This document shows, one piece after another, positions 56,219 through 64,000 of a DNA stretch of 64,000 bases. The notes under the pieces are model-generated. The model worked only from the letters and a program-made list of their open reading frames with translations. It did no database searches and was not told the DNA's origin. The stretch comes from Ramlibacter henchirensis (GTDB lineage Bacteria; Pseudomonadota; Gammaproteobacteria; Burkholderiales; Burkholderiaceae_C). Made by a program: the position numbers and the translations under genes. Position 1 is the first letter of the stretch. Every line of letters starts with the position of its first letter. The stretch lies in assembly GCF_004682015.1 (NCBI RefSeq), contig NZ_SMLM01000001.1, forward strand, positions 1,674,001 through 1,738,000, given 5' to 3'.

Positions 56219-56941
56219 ATGCCACGCCCAGCATTCCTCTCATCCCCCCTCACGGGCGCCCGCGCCAACGGCGTCTGCTACCTCGGCGCGGCGCGTGCAC
56301 GCCGCAAGTTCGAGCTCTATTACCCCGACGGATTCCTGGACGACACGTACCTGATCGCCGAGCGCGCGTACAAGGAACGCGCGCACCTCGAGTGGCAGGC
56401 CGAACTGGGACCCGCCGAATTCCGCAAGCTCCTGGCCCGCGGCGAGTTCCGCCAGATCGCCGATGCCGCCATCCGGATCGAGTCGCGAACGAACCTTTTG
56501 TTCTCGTTCGAGAAGATGGCGCTGCGCGACGCGCTGAAATCGCCCGCCGGGGCGCGCCTTTTCGCGCACGAGCTTTATGCCTTCCTGTACGGCCGCGGCT
56601 CGCCGCAACGCAAGTTCGAGGACTGGGTCCAGGCCGTCGCCGACCTGCCGCAGCGGCAGGCGCGCGTGCTCACCTGGCCGGTGGTGACGGTGTTCGGCTT
56701 CATCGCCCGCCCGGACAAGCACCTGTTCCTCAAGCCGCGCGTGACCCGCAAGGCCGCGCGTGCCTACGGCTTCGACTTCGGCTACCACTCGGAGCCGTCC
56801 TGGTCCGTCTACCAGGGCCTGCTCACGTTCGGCGCCATCATCCGGCGCGACCTCGACCGGCGGCCCGGCTTCAAGGCGCGCGACATGATCGACGTGCAGT
56901 CGTTCATCTGGGTCCAGGGCTCGGACGAGTACGACGCCTGA
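56219..56941 (+). CDS. conserved protein of unknown function
   Basis: This 240-residue soluble protein begins with NGVCYLGAARARRKFELYYP and contains FLDDTYLIAERAYKERAH, WPVVTVFGFIARPDKHLFLKP and the ending DMIDVQSFIWVQGSDEY. It is rich in aromatic and charged residues with an alpha/beta character. I recall similar hypothetical proteins from diverse bacteria, but no known function or motif. It stands alone between the metallophosphoesterase and a convergent membrane-protein gene five bases away. Confidence 0.75.
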   Translation: MPRPAFLSSPLTGARANGVCYLGAARARRKFELYYPDGFLDDTYLIAERAYKERAHLEWQAELGPAEFRKLLARGEFRQIADAAIRIESRTNLLFSFEKMALRDALKSPAGARLFAHELYAFLYGRGSPQRKFEDWVQAVADLPQRQARVLTWPVVTVFGFIARPDKHLFLKPRVTRKAARAYGFDFGYHSEPSWSVYQGLLTFGAIIRRDLDRRPGFKARDMIDVQSFIWVQGSDEYDA

Positions 56942-56946
56942 AGCGT

Positions 56947-57495
56947 TCAACCGCGCCGCCGCGCGCGCAGGCAGGCCCCCGTCTCCTGCGCCAGCGGCAG
57001 CACGTTGAAGAGCAGCACCGCCCCGGCGCCCGCGAGCAGCAGCGCCGGTGGAAGGGGCTGCGCCTTCCATCGCAGCGACAGGTCCGGCAGCTGGGGGCCG
57101 GAGCCGGCGAGTGCCACCGCCTGGTCCCACGCGAGCACGGCCAGCAGCAGCAGCGTCACCAGCAGCATCAACTCCTGGAAGCTGTGCACCATCTGCTCGA
57201 AGGGCCGCACCTGCCGGCGAGGCACGGTGTAGCGCAGCTCGATCCACACCGTCAGTTCGTGAAGCACGAAGGCCGCCGCCACGACCAGCAGCACGGCCGC
57301 GTTGACCTGCAGCAGCGCCATCGCCACGACGGCCACGCCGGCCTGCGCGAAGAGCACCCAGTGCGCCAGGTTTTCCTTGAGCCCGCTGGTGGCGTCGATG
57401 CGAGTTGCGCGGTGGCAGGCCCAGTCGGCGAGCCCCGACAACACCCACAAGGGAAACACGACGAAGACCAGGAGGAGCGCCGCAGCGTCGGGCAT
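56947..57495 (-). CDS. membrane protein of unknown function
   Basis: This 182-residue protein has about four to five hydrophobic segments (LLLVFVVFPLWVLSGLADWA, AGVAVVAMALLQVNAAVLLV, LMLLVTLLLLAVLAW and the C-terminal ALLLAGAGAVLLFNVLPLA). A short WACHRATRID loop and HELTVWIELRY between segments are notable. The start is the ATG at 57495. It is divergent from the NUDIX gene with 70 bases between. Function is unknown. Confidence 0.7.
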   Translation of the reverse strand: MPDAAALLLVFVVFPLWVLSGLADWACHRATRIDATSGLKENLAHWVLFAQAGVAVVAMALLQVNAAVLLVVAAAFVLHELTVWIELRYTVPRRQVRPFEQMVHSFQELMLLVTLLLLAVLAWDQAVALAGSGPQLPDLSLRWKAQPLPPALLLAGAGAVLLFNVLPLAQETGACLRARRRG

Positions 57496-57565
57496 GGCCC
57501 GATTGTGTCCGGCCGCTCGGCCGCGCGGGCCCCACGGAGCTCGGCGGCTCCCCAATAATCCGCCG

Positions 57566-58048
57566 ATGGACATGCGTTGGAAGCCAAGCGTCACCGTCGC
57601 CGCGATCATCGAGCGCGAAGGGCGCTTCCTGCTGGTGGAGGAAGAGACCAGCGAGGGTCTGAAGCTCAACAACCCCGCCGGGCATCTCGACCCGGGCGAA
57701 TCGCCCGCGCAGGCCTGCGCGCGCGAGACGCTGGAAGAGACGGCGTACCGGTTCGAGCCGACAGCGCTGGTGGGCGTCTACCTGTCGCGGGCCAAGCGGG
57801 CCGCGACGGGCGAGGACTTCACCTACCTGCGTTTCGCGTTCTGCGGCCGGCTCGGCGAGCGCGAGCCGGGTCGTTCGCTGGACACCGGCATCGTGCGGGC
57901 GCTGTGGCTCACGCCGCAGGAGATCCGCGCCAGCGCCGCGCGGCATCGCAGCCCCTTGCTGCTGCGCTGCGTGGAAGACTACCTGGCGGGGGTGCGCCAC
58001 CCGCTGTCGGTGATCACGACGGACGACAGCGTGTTCACCACACGCTGA
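57566..58048 (+). CDS. NUDIX hydrolase
   Basis: This 160-residue enzyme carries a complete NUDIX box, GHLDPGESPAQACARETLEE (residues near 39-58), with the metal-binding glutamates, preceded by VTVAAIIEREGRFLLVEEE. It is a predicted nucleoside-diphosphate-X hydrolase of phosphatase NudJ type. In Burkholderiales this gene usually directly precedes mnmA; here a Bug receptor and an SDR on the opposite strand lie between. Confidence 0.88.
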   Translation: MDMRWKPSVTVAAIIEREGRFLLVEEETSEGLKLNNPAGHLDPGESPAQACARETLEETAYRFEPTALVGVYLSRAKRAATGEDFTYLRFAFCGRLGEREPGRSLDTGIVRALWLTPQEIRASAARHRSPLLLRCVEDYLAGVRHPLSVITTDDSVFTTR

Positions 58049-58067
58049 CCGGTTGCCGCGGCCCGGC

Positions 58068-59060
58068 TCAGTCGGCCTTGATCTGGGCGCGCTTGACGAT
58101 ATCGCTCCAGATCTTCTGCTCGCGGGCGATGAACGCCGCGAACTCGCTGGGCGGGCCGCCGCCGCCCACCGCGCTGTCGGTCGCGAATCGCTCCGTCACC
58201 GCGTTCGAGCGCAGCGCCCTGAAGGACTCTTCCTGCAGACGCCGAACGATGTCAGGCGGCGTTCCGGCCGGCGCCAGGATGCCGTACCACTGCGACGTCT
58301 CGAAATCCCGGTAGCCCATCTCCTGCACCGTCGGCACGTCGGGCATGGCCGCGATGCGCTGCTGCGTGCCCACCGCGATCGCGCGCAGCTTGCCGCTGCG
58401 GATATGCGCGCCGAGCGCCGGCATGCCCGCTGAAGAAGCCTGCGTGCGGCCGGCCAGCAGGTCGGTGAGCTGCGGGCCGGTGCCGCGGTACGGGATGTGG
58501 GTGATGAACATCCCGGTCACCAGCTTCAGGTACTCCATCGCCAGATGCCCCGCGCTGGCGTTGCCGGCCGAGCCGTAGCTCAGGCGCCCCGGGTTCTTCT
58601 TCACGAAGGCGACGAACTCGCGGAAGTTCTGCGCGGGCACCTCCGGGTGGATGACGAACACGTTGGGCACCTTCGCCAGCAGCGTGACCGGGACGAAGTC
58701 CTTGTTCACGTCGTACGGCTGGTTGGCCAGCATGTACGGATTGACCGCCAGCGTGCCGACGTGGCCCAGGATGATGGTGTGGCCGTCGGGCGGAGCCTTC
58801 TGCGCCTCGACCATCGCCACCACGCCGGCGCCGCCGGGCTTGTTCTCCACGAAGACGTTCTGGCCCAGCTGCTTGCTCAGTTCGGCCGCGACCGAACGCG
58901 CGACGATCTCCGAGGTGCCGCCCGGAGCGAAGGGCACCAGGAAGCGGACCGGCTTGCTCGGCCAGGACGCCTGCGCGCGCAGGCTGGGCGCGGCGAGCGC
59001 AGCGGCGGCGCCGGCCACGAAGGTGCGGCGCCGGAGTGAGAACGATCGTTGTTGCGGCAT
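58068..59060 (-). CDS. Bug-family tripartite tricarboxylate transporter substrate-binding protein
   Basis: This 330-residue periplasmic receptor has a Tat-like signal (RRRTFVAGAAAALAAPSLRA) and the Bug/TctC fold: WPSKPVRFLVPFAPGGTSEIVAR, VENKPGGAGVVAM, YGSAGNASAGHLAMEYLK and HIPYRGTGPQLTDLLAGRT. Partners TctA/TctB are not nearby, as usual for these large receptor families. The ligand is likely a carboxylate. The ATG at 59060 is followed by the SDR on the same strand 35 bases upstream, so both are probably one transcript. Confidence 0.9.
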   Translation of the reverse strand: MPQQRSFSLRRRTFVAGAAAALAAPSLRAQASWPSKPVRFLVPFAPGGTSEIVARSVAAELSKQLGQNVFVENKPGGAGVVAMVEAQKAPPDGHTIILGHVGTLAVNPYMLANQPYDVNKDFVPVTLLAKVPNVFVIHPEVPAQNFREFVAFVKKNPGRLSYGSAGNASAGHLAMEYLKLVTGMFITHIPYRGTGPQLTDLLAGRTQASSAGMPALGAHIRSGKLRAIAVGTQQRIAAMPDVPTVQEMGYRDFETSQWYGILAPAGTPPDIVRRLQEESFRALRSNAVTERFATDSAVGGGGPPSEFAAFIAREQKIWSDIVKRAQIKAD

Positions 59061-59095
59061 GGGCTTCTCCTGCCGCGAAGGGTAAGCGGCGCTGC

Positions 59096-59851
59096 TCAGA
59101 ATTGGTATCTGCGCAAACCCCCATCGACCGGGATCACGGCGCCGGTGATGTAGCCGGCGCGCGGCGACGCGAGGAAGGTGACGAGGTCGGCGAGTTCCTC
59201 CGGCTCGCCGTAGCGGCCGACGGGGATCTCGTGCTCCGACTGCCACTCGCGGTACTCCGGCGTGTAGTTGCGATAGATCTGCTCGGAGTGGATGCGGCCC
59301 GGTGGAATGCAGTTCACGGTGACCCCGTGCTTGCCGACCATGCGCGACAAGCCCTTCGCCCAGCTATGGATGCCGGCCTTCGCGCAGAACGCGCCATTGA
59401 TGTGCTCGGGCTCGCTCTTGCCGGTGATGTTGATGATGCGGCCCCAGCCGCTGGCGATCATGCCGTCGATCAGCGCATCGGCCAGTTGCCGCGGGCGATG
59501 GAAGTTCAGCGTCATGGCTTCCTGCCAGGCCTCTTCGCTCACGTGCAGGTCCTTGAAGCTGCGCGAGCCGCCCGCGTTGTTCACCAGGATGTCGACGCGG
59601 CCCAGCGCCTGCTGCGCCGAGGCGGCGAGCTTGCGCGACGCTTCCTCCTCGTAGAGATCGCAGCCGAGCACCACCGGCGGTTTGCCGCCTGCCGCCACGA
59701 TCTCTTTCGCGAGCGCTTCCAGCTGGTCGGTGCGGCGGGCGGCGATCGCCACCCTCACGCCTTCGGCGGCCAGCGACACCGCGATCGCGCGGCCGATGCC
59801 CGCGCTCGCGCCGGTCACCAGCGCGGTTTTGTCTTCGAGTTTCAGGTCCAT
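59096..59851 (-). CDS. short-chain dehydrogenase/reductase-fold protein lacking the catalytic Ser and Tyr
   Basis: This 251-residue protein has the SDR Rossmann fold: TGASAGIG cofactor motif (residues 13-20), NNAGG at 91-95, and a C-terminal [13 protein letters not shown] and [10 protein letters not shown]. The Ser-Tyr-Lys centre is altered: the usual NISS is NITG (Gly144 in place of Ser), and in place of YxxxK it reads AFCAK with Ala154 four residues before Lys158. The frame is intact. Either it uses a different mechanism or acts as a non-catalytic protein. It lies with the Bug receptor between NUDIX and mnmA. Confidence 0.86.
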   Translation of the reverse strand: MDLKLEDKTALVTGASAGIGRAIAVSLAAEGVRVAIAARRTDQLEALAKEIVAAGGKPPVVLGCDLYEEEASRKLAASAQQALGRVDILVNNAGGSRSFKDLHVSEEAWQEAMTLNFHRPRQLADALIDGMIASGWGRIINITGKSEPEHINGAFCAKAGIHSWAKGLSRMVGKHGVTVNCIPPGRIHSEQIYRNYTPEYREWQSEHEIPVGRYGEPEELADLVTFLASPRAGYITGAVIPVDGGLRRYQF

Positions 59852-59915
59852 GGGGGGCCGCGCCCGGTGGGCCCGGACGCCATGGGGAGAAGAAGGGCCC
59901 GGGATAATCGCACAC

Positions 59916-61031
59916 ATGGGGAAGGGCAAGCGCGTCGTCGTGGGCTTGAGCGGGGGTGTGGACTCCGCCGTCAGCGCCTGGCTGCTCAAGCGGCAGGGCT
60001 GGGACGTCATCGCCATCTTCATGAAGAACTGGGAAGACGATGATGACGACGAGTACTGCTCCTCGCGCCAGGACTTCCTGGACGCCGCGGCGGTCGCCGA
60101 CGTCATTGGCATCGAGCTCGAGCACGTCAACTTCGCCGCCGAGTACCGTGACCGCGTCTTCGCCGAGTTCCTGCGCGAATACCAGGCGGGCCGCACGCCC
60201 AACCCCGACGTGCTGTGCAACGCCGAGATCAAGTTCAAGGCGTTCCTCGACCACGCGATGCGGCTGGGCGCCGAGAAGATCGCGACCGGCCACTACGCCC
60301 GGGTGCGCGAGAACGACGGCCGCTTCGAGCTTCTGAAGGGCCTGGACGAGACCAAGGACCAGAGCTACTTCCTGCACCGGCTGACGCAAGCGCAGCTGGG
60401 AAAGTCGCTGTTCCCCGTGGGCGAGCTGCGCAAGACCGAGGTGCGCCGGATCGCGGCGGAGATCGGCTTGCCGAATGCGCGCAAGAAGGACTCGACCGGC
60501 ATCTGCTTCATCGGCGAGCGGCCGTTCCGCGAGTTCCTCAACCGCTACATCTCCAAGGAGCCGGGGCCGATCAAGGACGAGCGCGGCCGGGTGATCGGGC
60601 AGCACCAGGGACTGTCCTTCTACACGCTCGGTCAGCGTCAAGGCCTGGGCATCGGCGGGATCAAGGCCCGCGGCGCGCGCAAGGGTGGCGGCGAGCACGC
60701 GCCCTGGTTCGTGGCGCGCAAGGACGTGGAGAGCAACACGCTGTGGGTGGTGCAGGGACACGACCACCCCTGGCTGCAGTCGCTGGCGCTTCAGGCCGGC
60801 GACGCGAGCTGGATCGCCGGGGAAGCGCCCCCGGCGGGCGATTACGGCTCGAAAACCCGCTACCGCCAGGCCGACGCGCCCTGCCGGCTCGCGGCGGGCG
60901 CCAACGGCGCGTTCCAGCTCGCCTTCGACCAGCCGCAGTGGGCCGTGACGCCGGGGCAGTCGGCTGTGCTGTACGACGCCGAGCTGTGCCTCGGCGGAGG
61001 CGTCATCGCCTCAGCCCAGCCGTCCGCCTGA
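59916..61031 (+). CDS. mnmA: tRNA-specific 2-thiouridylase
   Basis: This 371-residue enzyme thiolates U34 of tRNA Glu, Gln and Lys. The PP-loop is [15 protein letters not shown], the catalytic Cys are in [12 protein letters not shown] and [17 protein letters not shown], with [17 protein letters not shown] start at the ATG at 59916, with a TAAT box just upstream. It is divergent from the SDR gene and followed by a toxin-antitoxin pair. Confidence 0.95.
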   Translation: MGKGKRVVVGLSGGVDSAVSAWLLKRQGWDVIAIFMKNWEDDDDDEYCSSRQDFLDAAAVADVIGIELEHVNFAAEYRDRVFAEFLREYQAGRTPNPDVLCNAEIKFKAFLDHAMRLGAEKIATGHYARVRENDGRFELLKGLDETKDQSYFLHRLTQAQLGKSLFPVGELRKTEVRRIAAEIGLPNARKKDSTGICFIGERPFREFLNRYISKEPGPIKDERGRVIGQHQGLSFYTLGQRQGLGIGGIKARGARKGGGEHAPWFVARKDVESNTLWVVQGHDHPWLQSLALQAGDASWIAGEAPPAGDYGSKTRYRQADAPCRLAAGANGAFQLAFDQPQWAVTPGQSAVLYDAELCLGGGVIASAQPSA

Positions 61032-61102
61032 ATCGCGTAGGGCCTTGCCTTAGAAAGATAAGCTGGATATAGTTGCTGCAGGCAGCTTCACAGGAGGTGT
61101 CC

Positions 61103-61483
61103 ATGGCTGGAACAGCAACCGCCGCCGAGAGCGCCGCCGCCGCGGCCGTGCTCACCAAGGCGGCCCTGCGCGCCGCGCAGCTCCTGGGCCTGAGCAACGC
61201 TGCCTTCGCCCGCACCGTGGGCGTGAGCGAATCGCAGGTCTCCCGCATGGCCGCCGGCCAGCGCCAGCTGGAGATCGGCACCAAACCGGCCGAGCTGGCC
61301 ACGCTGCTGGTCCGGGTGTACCGCTCGCTGGACGCGCTGGTGGGCAACAGCGACCGGCACCGGCAGCTCTGGATGAGCAGCCAGAACCGCGCGTTCAACG
61401 AGGCCCCGAAGGACGCGATCCAGCGCGTCGAAGGCCTGGTCCGCGTCGTCCGCTACCTGGACGGCGCGCGCGCCCTGATCTGA
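61103..61483 (+). CDS. Xre/ParS-type antitoxin (DUF2384 family)
   Basis: This 126-residue protein has an N-terminal helix-turn-helix region (AAQLLGLSNAAFARTVGVSESQVSRMAAG) and a C-terminal antitoxin domain with the family ending LVRVVRYLDGARALI, which covers the toxin. AGGAGG six bases before the ATG at 61103 decides the start. Its stop overlaps the RES-toxin ATG as TGATG, so it is a typical antitoxin-first unit, probably autoregulated. Confidence 0.87.
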   Translation: MAGTATAAESAAAAAVLTKAALRAAQLLGLSNAAFARTVGVSESQVSRMAAGQRQLEIGTKPAELATLLVRVYRSLDALVGNSDRHRQLWMSSQNRAFNEAPKDAIQRVEGLVRVVRYLDGARALI

Positions 61484-62181
61484 TGCTCTGGGACGAGGGC
61501 TGGTTCGCCTTCGTCCGGGGCGAGCGGCGCGACCTGTGGCGCGGCGTGGAAGCCCAGCACCGCGTGGCGACGATGCGACTGGCCGACACCCTGCAGGAGC
61601 AGGAACTGCTGGAGCAGCTGCTCGATGCCAGCAAGCCCAGGCTGCCGCCTCGCGCCGCGGCCGCGCACTACCTGCTGTTCACGCCATTCCGCTACGTCGC
61701 CGAATGGCCCTCGCGCTTTCGCCGCCCCGAGGAAGCCGGAGCCTGGTACGGGGCCGACGAGTGCCTGACCGTCGCGGCCGAGATCGCGCACTGGCGCTGG
61801 AAGTTCTTCATGGATTCGGACGGACTGCGCGGCGAGCAGCTCGTCACCGAGCACACCTTCTTCCAGGCCCGCTTCAGCGGCATCGAGCTGGACATCACAC
61901 AGCCCCCCTGGAACGCGCACCGGGAGCGGTGGCGGCATGGCGACGACTACTCGCATTGCCACGCGCTGGCCGCCCGGGCGCGCAGCCTGCCCGAGGCGGT
62001 GCAAGGGATCCGCTACGAGTCCGCGCGCCGGGAAGGCGGCCTGTGCCAGGTGGTGTTCGACCCTGCGGCCCTGAGCCTGCCGCGTCCGAACCTGCAGCAG
62101 ACCTGGGTGTGCAAGACGACCCGGAACCTGGTGATGCTCTCCCACGAGCGGGAGAGCATCGAGTTCGCGATGCCGGCCTGA
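61483..62181 (+). CDS. RES-domain toxin
   Basis: This 232-residue protein belongs to the RES family, toxins that degrade NAD+ as phosphorylases. The conserved Arg is in LWRGV (residue 20), with FRYVAEWPSRFRRPEE, GAWYGADECLTVAAEIAHW (Tyr, Glu) and a late GLCQVVFDPAALS; the exact catalytic Ser was not assigned. Length is somewhat above the common 150-200 residues. It is coupled to the Xre-type antitoxin by TGATG and lies between mnmA and ssb, outside any visible mobile element. Confidence 0.82.
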   Translation: MLWDEGWFAFVRGERRDLWRGVEAQHRVATMRLADTLQEQELLEQLLDASKPRLPPRAAAAHYLLFTPFRYVAEWPSRFRRPEEAGAWYGADECLTVAAEIAHWRWKFFMDSDGLRGEQLVTEHTFFQARFSGIELDITQPPWNAHRERWRHGDDYSHCHALAARARSLPEAVQGIRYESARREGGLCQVVFDPAALSLPRPNLQQTWVCKTTRNLVMLSHERESIEFAMPA

Positions 62182-62197
62182 GCGGCCGGCAGGAAAC

Positions 62198-62695
62198 TCA
62201 GAAGGGGATGTCGTCGTCCATGTCGTCGAAGCCCGACGACGGCTTGCTCGCGGCCGGGCGCTGGCCAGCGGGCGCGGGTGCGGCCGCACGGGGCGCCGGG
62301 GCGCGGCGTTCGTAGCCGCCGCCCTCGTCGTCGCCACCCGGGGCACCGCCGCCCATGCCCTCGCGCTTGCCGAGCATCTTCATCTCGTCGGCGCGGATCT
62401 CGGTCGTGAATTTCTCAACGCCCTGCTGGTCAGTCCACTTGCGGGTGCGCAGGCTCCCCTCGACGTAGACCTGCGAGCCCTTGCGCAGGTACTCGCCCGC
62501 GATCTCGGCCAGGCGGTCGTTGAAGACGACCCGGTGCCACTCGGTGGCTTCCTTCATCTCGCCGGTCTGCTTGTCCTTCCAGCGCTCGGACGTGGCGATG
62601 GTGACGTTGCAGACGCGGCCGCCGCTCGGGAACGTGCGCATCTCGGGATCCTTGCCGAGGTTGCCGACGAGGATGACTTTGTTTACCGATGCCAT
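62198..62695 (-). CDS. ssb: single-stranded DNA-binding protein
   Basis: This 165-residue OB-fold protein coats ssDNA in replication and repair. It starts [19 protein letters not shown] and has [38 protein letters not shown] Gly/Pro/Ala-rich linker precedes the acidic tip DDMDDDIPF that recruits partners. AGGAAG precedes the ATG. Its neighbour MFS gene lies 37 bases upstream on the same strand, as commonly found. Confidence 0.96.
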   Translation of the reverse strand: MASVNKVILVGNLGKDPEMRTFPSGGRVCNVTIATSERWKDKQTGEMKEATEWHRVVFNDRLAEIAGEYLRKGSQVYVEGSLRTRKWTDQQGVEKFTTEIRADEMKMLGKREGMGGGAPGGDDEGGGYERRAPAPRAAAPAPAGQRPAASKPSSGFDDMDDDIPF

Positions 62696-62732
62696 GAGGT
62701 GCTTCCTCCTAGGGGATTGCGGGAATTGTGGC

Positions 62733-63947
62733 TTATGTGGCCTGGGCCTCGTCGGCCAGGACTTCCTCCGGCGAGGGCGAGCGGCCCGGGGCGGCCATGG
62801 GCCAGGCGATCACGAGCCAGAGGAACGTCAATCCGGCACAGACCGCGAACAGCCCCTGCGCCCCAACGTGCTTGGTGAGCCAGCCGCCGACCGCTCCGCC
62901 GGCAAAGAAGCCCAGCGATTGGAGGGTGTTGTAGACGCCCAGCGCGGCGCCGCGGGCATGCGGCGGTGCGACGCGCGAAGCCATGCTGGGCTGGCTGGCC
63001 TCGAGCACGTTGAAGCCGCAGAAGAAGACGAACAGCACCGCGGCCAGCGCCGCAATCGAGGGCCGGTCGGCCACCAGCGCCAGCGCCACCTGCACGACCC
63101 CCACCAGACCGATCGAGGCCAGGAACACCGCGCGCAGGTAGCCGCGACGCTCCAGCGGGAACAGCGTCAGCCCCATCACGGCGAACGAGCCCAGCACCGT
63201 CGGCAGGTAGACCGTCCAGTGCCGATCCTTTTCCAGCCCCGCCTGCACCAGCAGGGCGGGAATCGCCACCCACATCGCCAGCTGCACGGCATGCAGCACG
63301 AAGACGCCGACGTCCAGGCGCAGCAGCCCCGGATGGCGCAGCACTTCGCGGAGTCCGCCTCGCGGCCTGGCGTCCGCCTTGTGCTCGGCCGGTTCCGGCG
63401 GCGTCCACCAGGTGACGATGCCCATGCAGGCCATCGCCAGGACGCCGGTGATGGCGAACAGGATCGGCAGTCCACCTACTCCGGCAAGCACGGGGGCGGC
63501 CACGAGGGACAGCGCGAACATCAGCCCGATGCTCGCGCCCACCATCGCCATCGCCTTGGTGCGGACCTCGTCGCGCGTCTGGTCGGCCAGCAAGGCGGTG
63601 ACCGCGGCCGACACCGCGCCGGCGCCCTGCAGCGATCGCCCGACGATCAGCCACAGCAGGTTGTCCGCCACCGCCGCCACGAAGCTGCCGCCCGCGAACA
63701 CGGCCAAACCGATGAGGATCACGCGCTTGCGGCCGAACCGGTCCGACGCCATGCCGAACGGGATCTGCAGCAAGCCCTGGGTCAGGCCGTAGATGCCCAT
63801 CGCGAGGCCCACGAGCGCCGCGTCCTGGCCGCCGGGATAGCGCGCCGCCTCGAGCGCGAACACGGGCAGCACCAGGAAAAGGCCGAGCATGCGGGCGGCG
63901 AACACCAGCGAGAGCGAGCCGCTGGCGCGGCGCTCCAGCGGCGTCAT
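62733..63947 (-). CDS. MFS transporter
   Basis: This 404-residue major facilitator protein has twelve hydrophobic segments and the MFS loop motif [13 protein letters not shown] between TM2 and TM3. It resembles YajR-like drug/proton antiporters without the C-terminal domain; the substrate is unknown. I start at the ATG at 63947 ([12 protein letters not shown]), a family-typical start; a GTG at 63980 gives eleven more residues. Neither start has a clear ribosome binding site. It precedes ssb in the same direction. Confidence 0.86.
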   Translation of the reverse strand: MTPLERRASGSLSLVFAARMLGLFLVLPVFALEAARYPGGQDAALVGLAMGIYGLTQGLLQIPFGMASDRFGRKRVILIGLAVFAGGSFVAAVADNLLWLIVGRSLQGAGAVSAAVTALLADQTRDEVRTKAMAMVGASIGLMFALSLVAAPVLAGVGGLPILFAITGVLAMACMGIVTWWTPPEPAEHKADARPRGGLREVLRHPGLLRLDVGVFVLHAVQLAMWVAIPALLVQAGLEKDRHWTVYLPTVLGSFAVMGLTLFPLERRGYLRAVFLASIGLVGVVQVALALVADRPSIAALAAVLFVFFCGFNVLEASQPSMASRVAPPHARGAALGVYNTLQSLGFFAGGAVGGWLTKHVGAQGLFAVCAGLTFLWLVIAWPMAAPGRSPSPEEVLADEAQAT

Positions 63948-64000
63948 GCGGTGCCGGTCGGGTTGCGAGGTGGATGTCACGAAACGGAATCGGGCCGGGG

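Noticed and set aside
1..64000. CRISPR arrays, tRNA or rRNA genes, prophage or complete insertion sequences
   Set aside because: None was seen on reading: no regularly spaced direct repeats, no tRNA cloverleaf was recognised, and no transposase or integrase frame.

Overview
The window reads as chromosome of a high-GC betaproteobacterium of the order Burkholderiales, most likely family Comamonadaceae (Ramlibacter/Variovorax-like). This is an inference from gene order and from families typical of that group: the long-form gshA next to kup, a Bug-type solute receptor, bamE divergent from fur, the exbBD-leuS-lptE-holA-proA run, and lptA-lptB-rpoN. No rRNA, tRNA, CRISPR array, prophage or intact transposase was seen. 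Most genes are housekeeping; the interest lies in genes and small elements inserted between them.

Layout. 0-6 kb: the start of trpE with a candidate Trp-codon leader, gph and rpe, split apart by a chalcone-isomerase-like exported protein and by a KatE-type catalase homologue that lacks the distal catalytic His and Asn. 6-12 kb: a cation/proton antiporter, a YbdK-type ligase, a GlsB-type stress membrane protein, thiL, a secreted nuclease, pgpA and pncC/cinA. 12-20 kb: a PIN protein, a THUMP rRNA methyltransferase, a TA-flanked MITE, then lptA-lptB-rpoN, dsbA, a SPOR protein and argS. 20-27 kb: a LysR regulator facing a type II haloacid dehalogenase and malate synthase G, then a carboxypeptidase, a CWC protein, a class II amidotransferase and a DUF1428 protein. 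27-33 kb: glutathione cluster gshB, GST, kup, gshA. 33-43 kb: proA, holA, an inserted ornithine aminotransferase, lptE, leuS, exbD, exbB, dapB, bamE, then fur. 43-49 kb: hprK, ptsN, hpf, an 828-base region with two possible small ORFs, an isochorismatase-fold hydrolase, a patatin phospholipase and corA with a structured leader. 49-57 kb: MTA/SAH nucleosidase, acyl-CoA ligase, the three-gene transhydrogenase, a metallophosphoesterase and unrecognised proteins. 57-64 kb: a NUDIX hydrolase separated from mnmA by a Bug receptor and an atypical SDR, then an Xre/RES toxin-antitoxin pair, ssb and an MFS transporter.

Functional links. Envelope biogenesis is spread over lptA/lptB/lptE, bamE, exbBD, dsbA, the SPOR protein and pgpA. 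Nitrogen/phosphotransfer control is represented by rpoN, ptsN and hprK. Thiol and redox balance is covered by gshA/gshB, GST, pntAB and the catalase homologue. rocD and proA both act at glutamate-5-semialdehyde. The dehalogenase next to malate synthase G suggests C2-acid use under the divergent LysR regulator.

The most unusual observations are the catalase homologue with a rebuilt distal haem pocket (preceded by a 39-residue membrane ORF), a pseudoknot-capable corA leader that covers the ribosome binding site, the MITE between rpoN and the methyltransferase gene, a shared 10-mer about 75 bases upstream of two stress-type genes, and the candidate trp leader. All functional readings come from sequence inspection alone; no database search was run.
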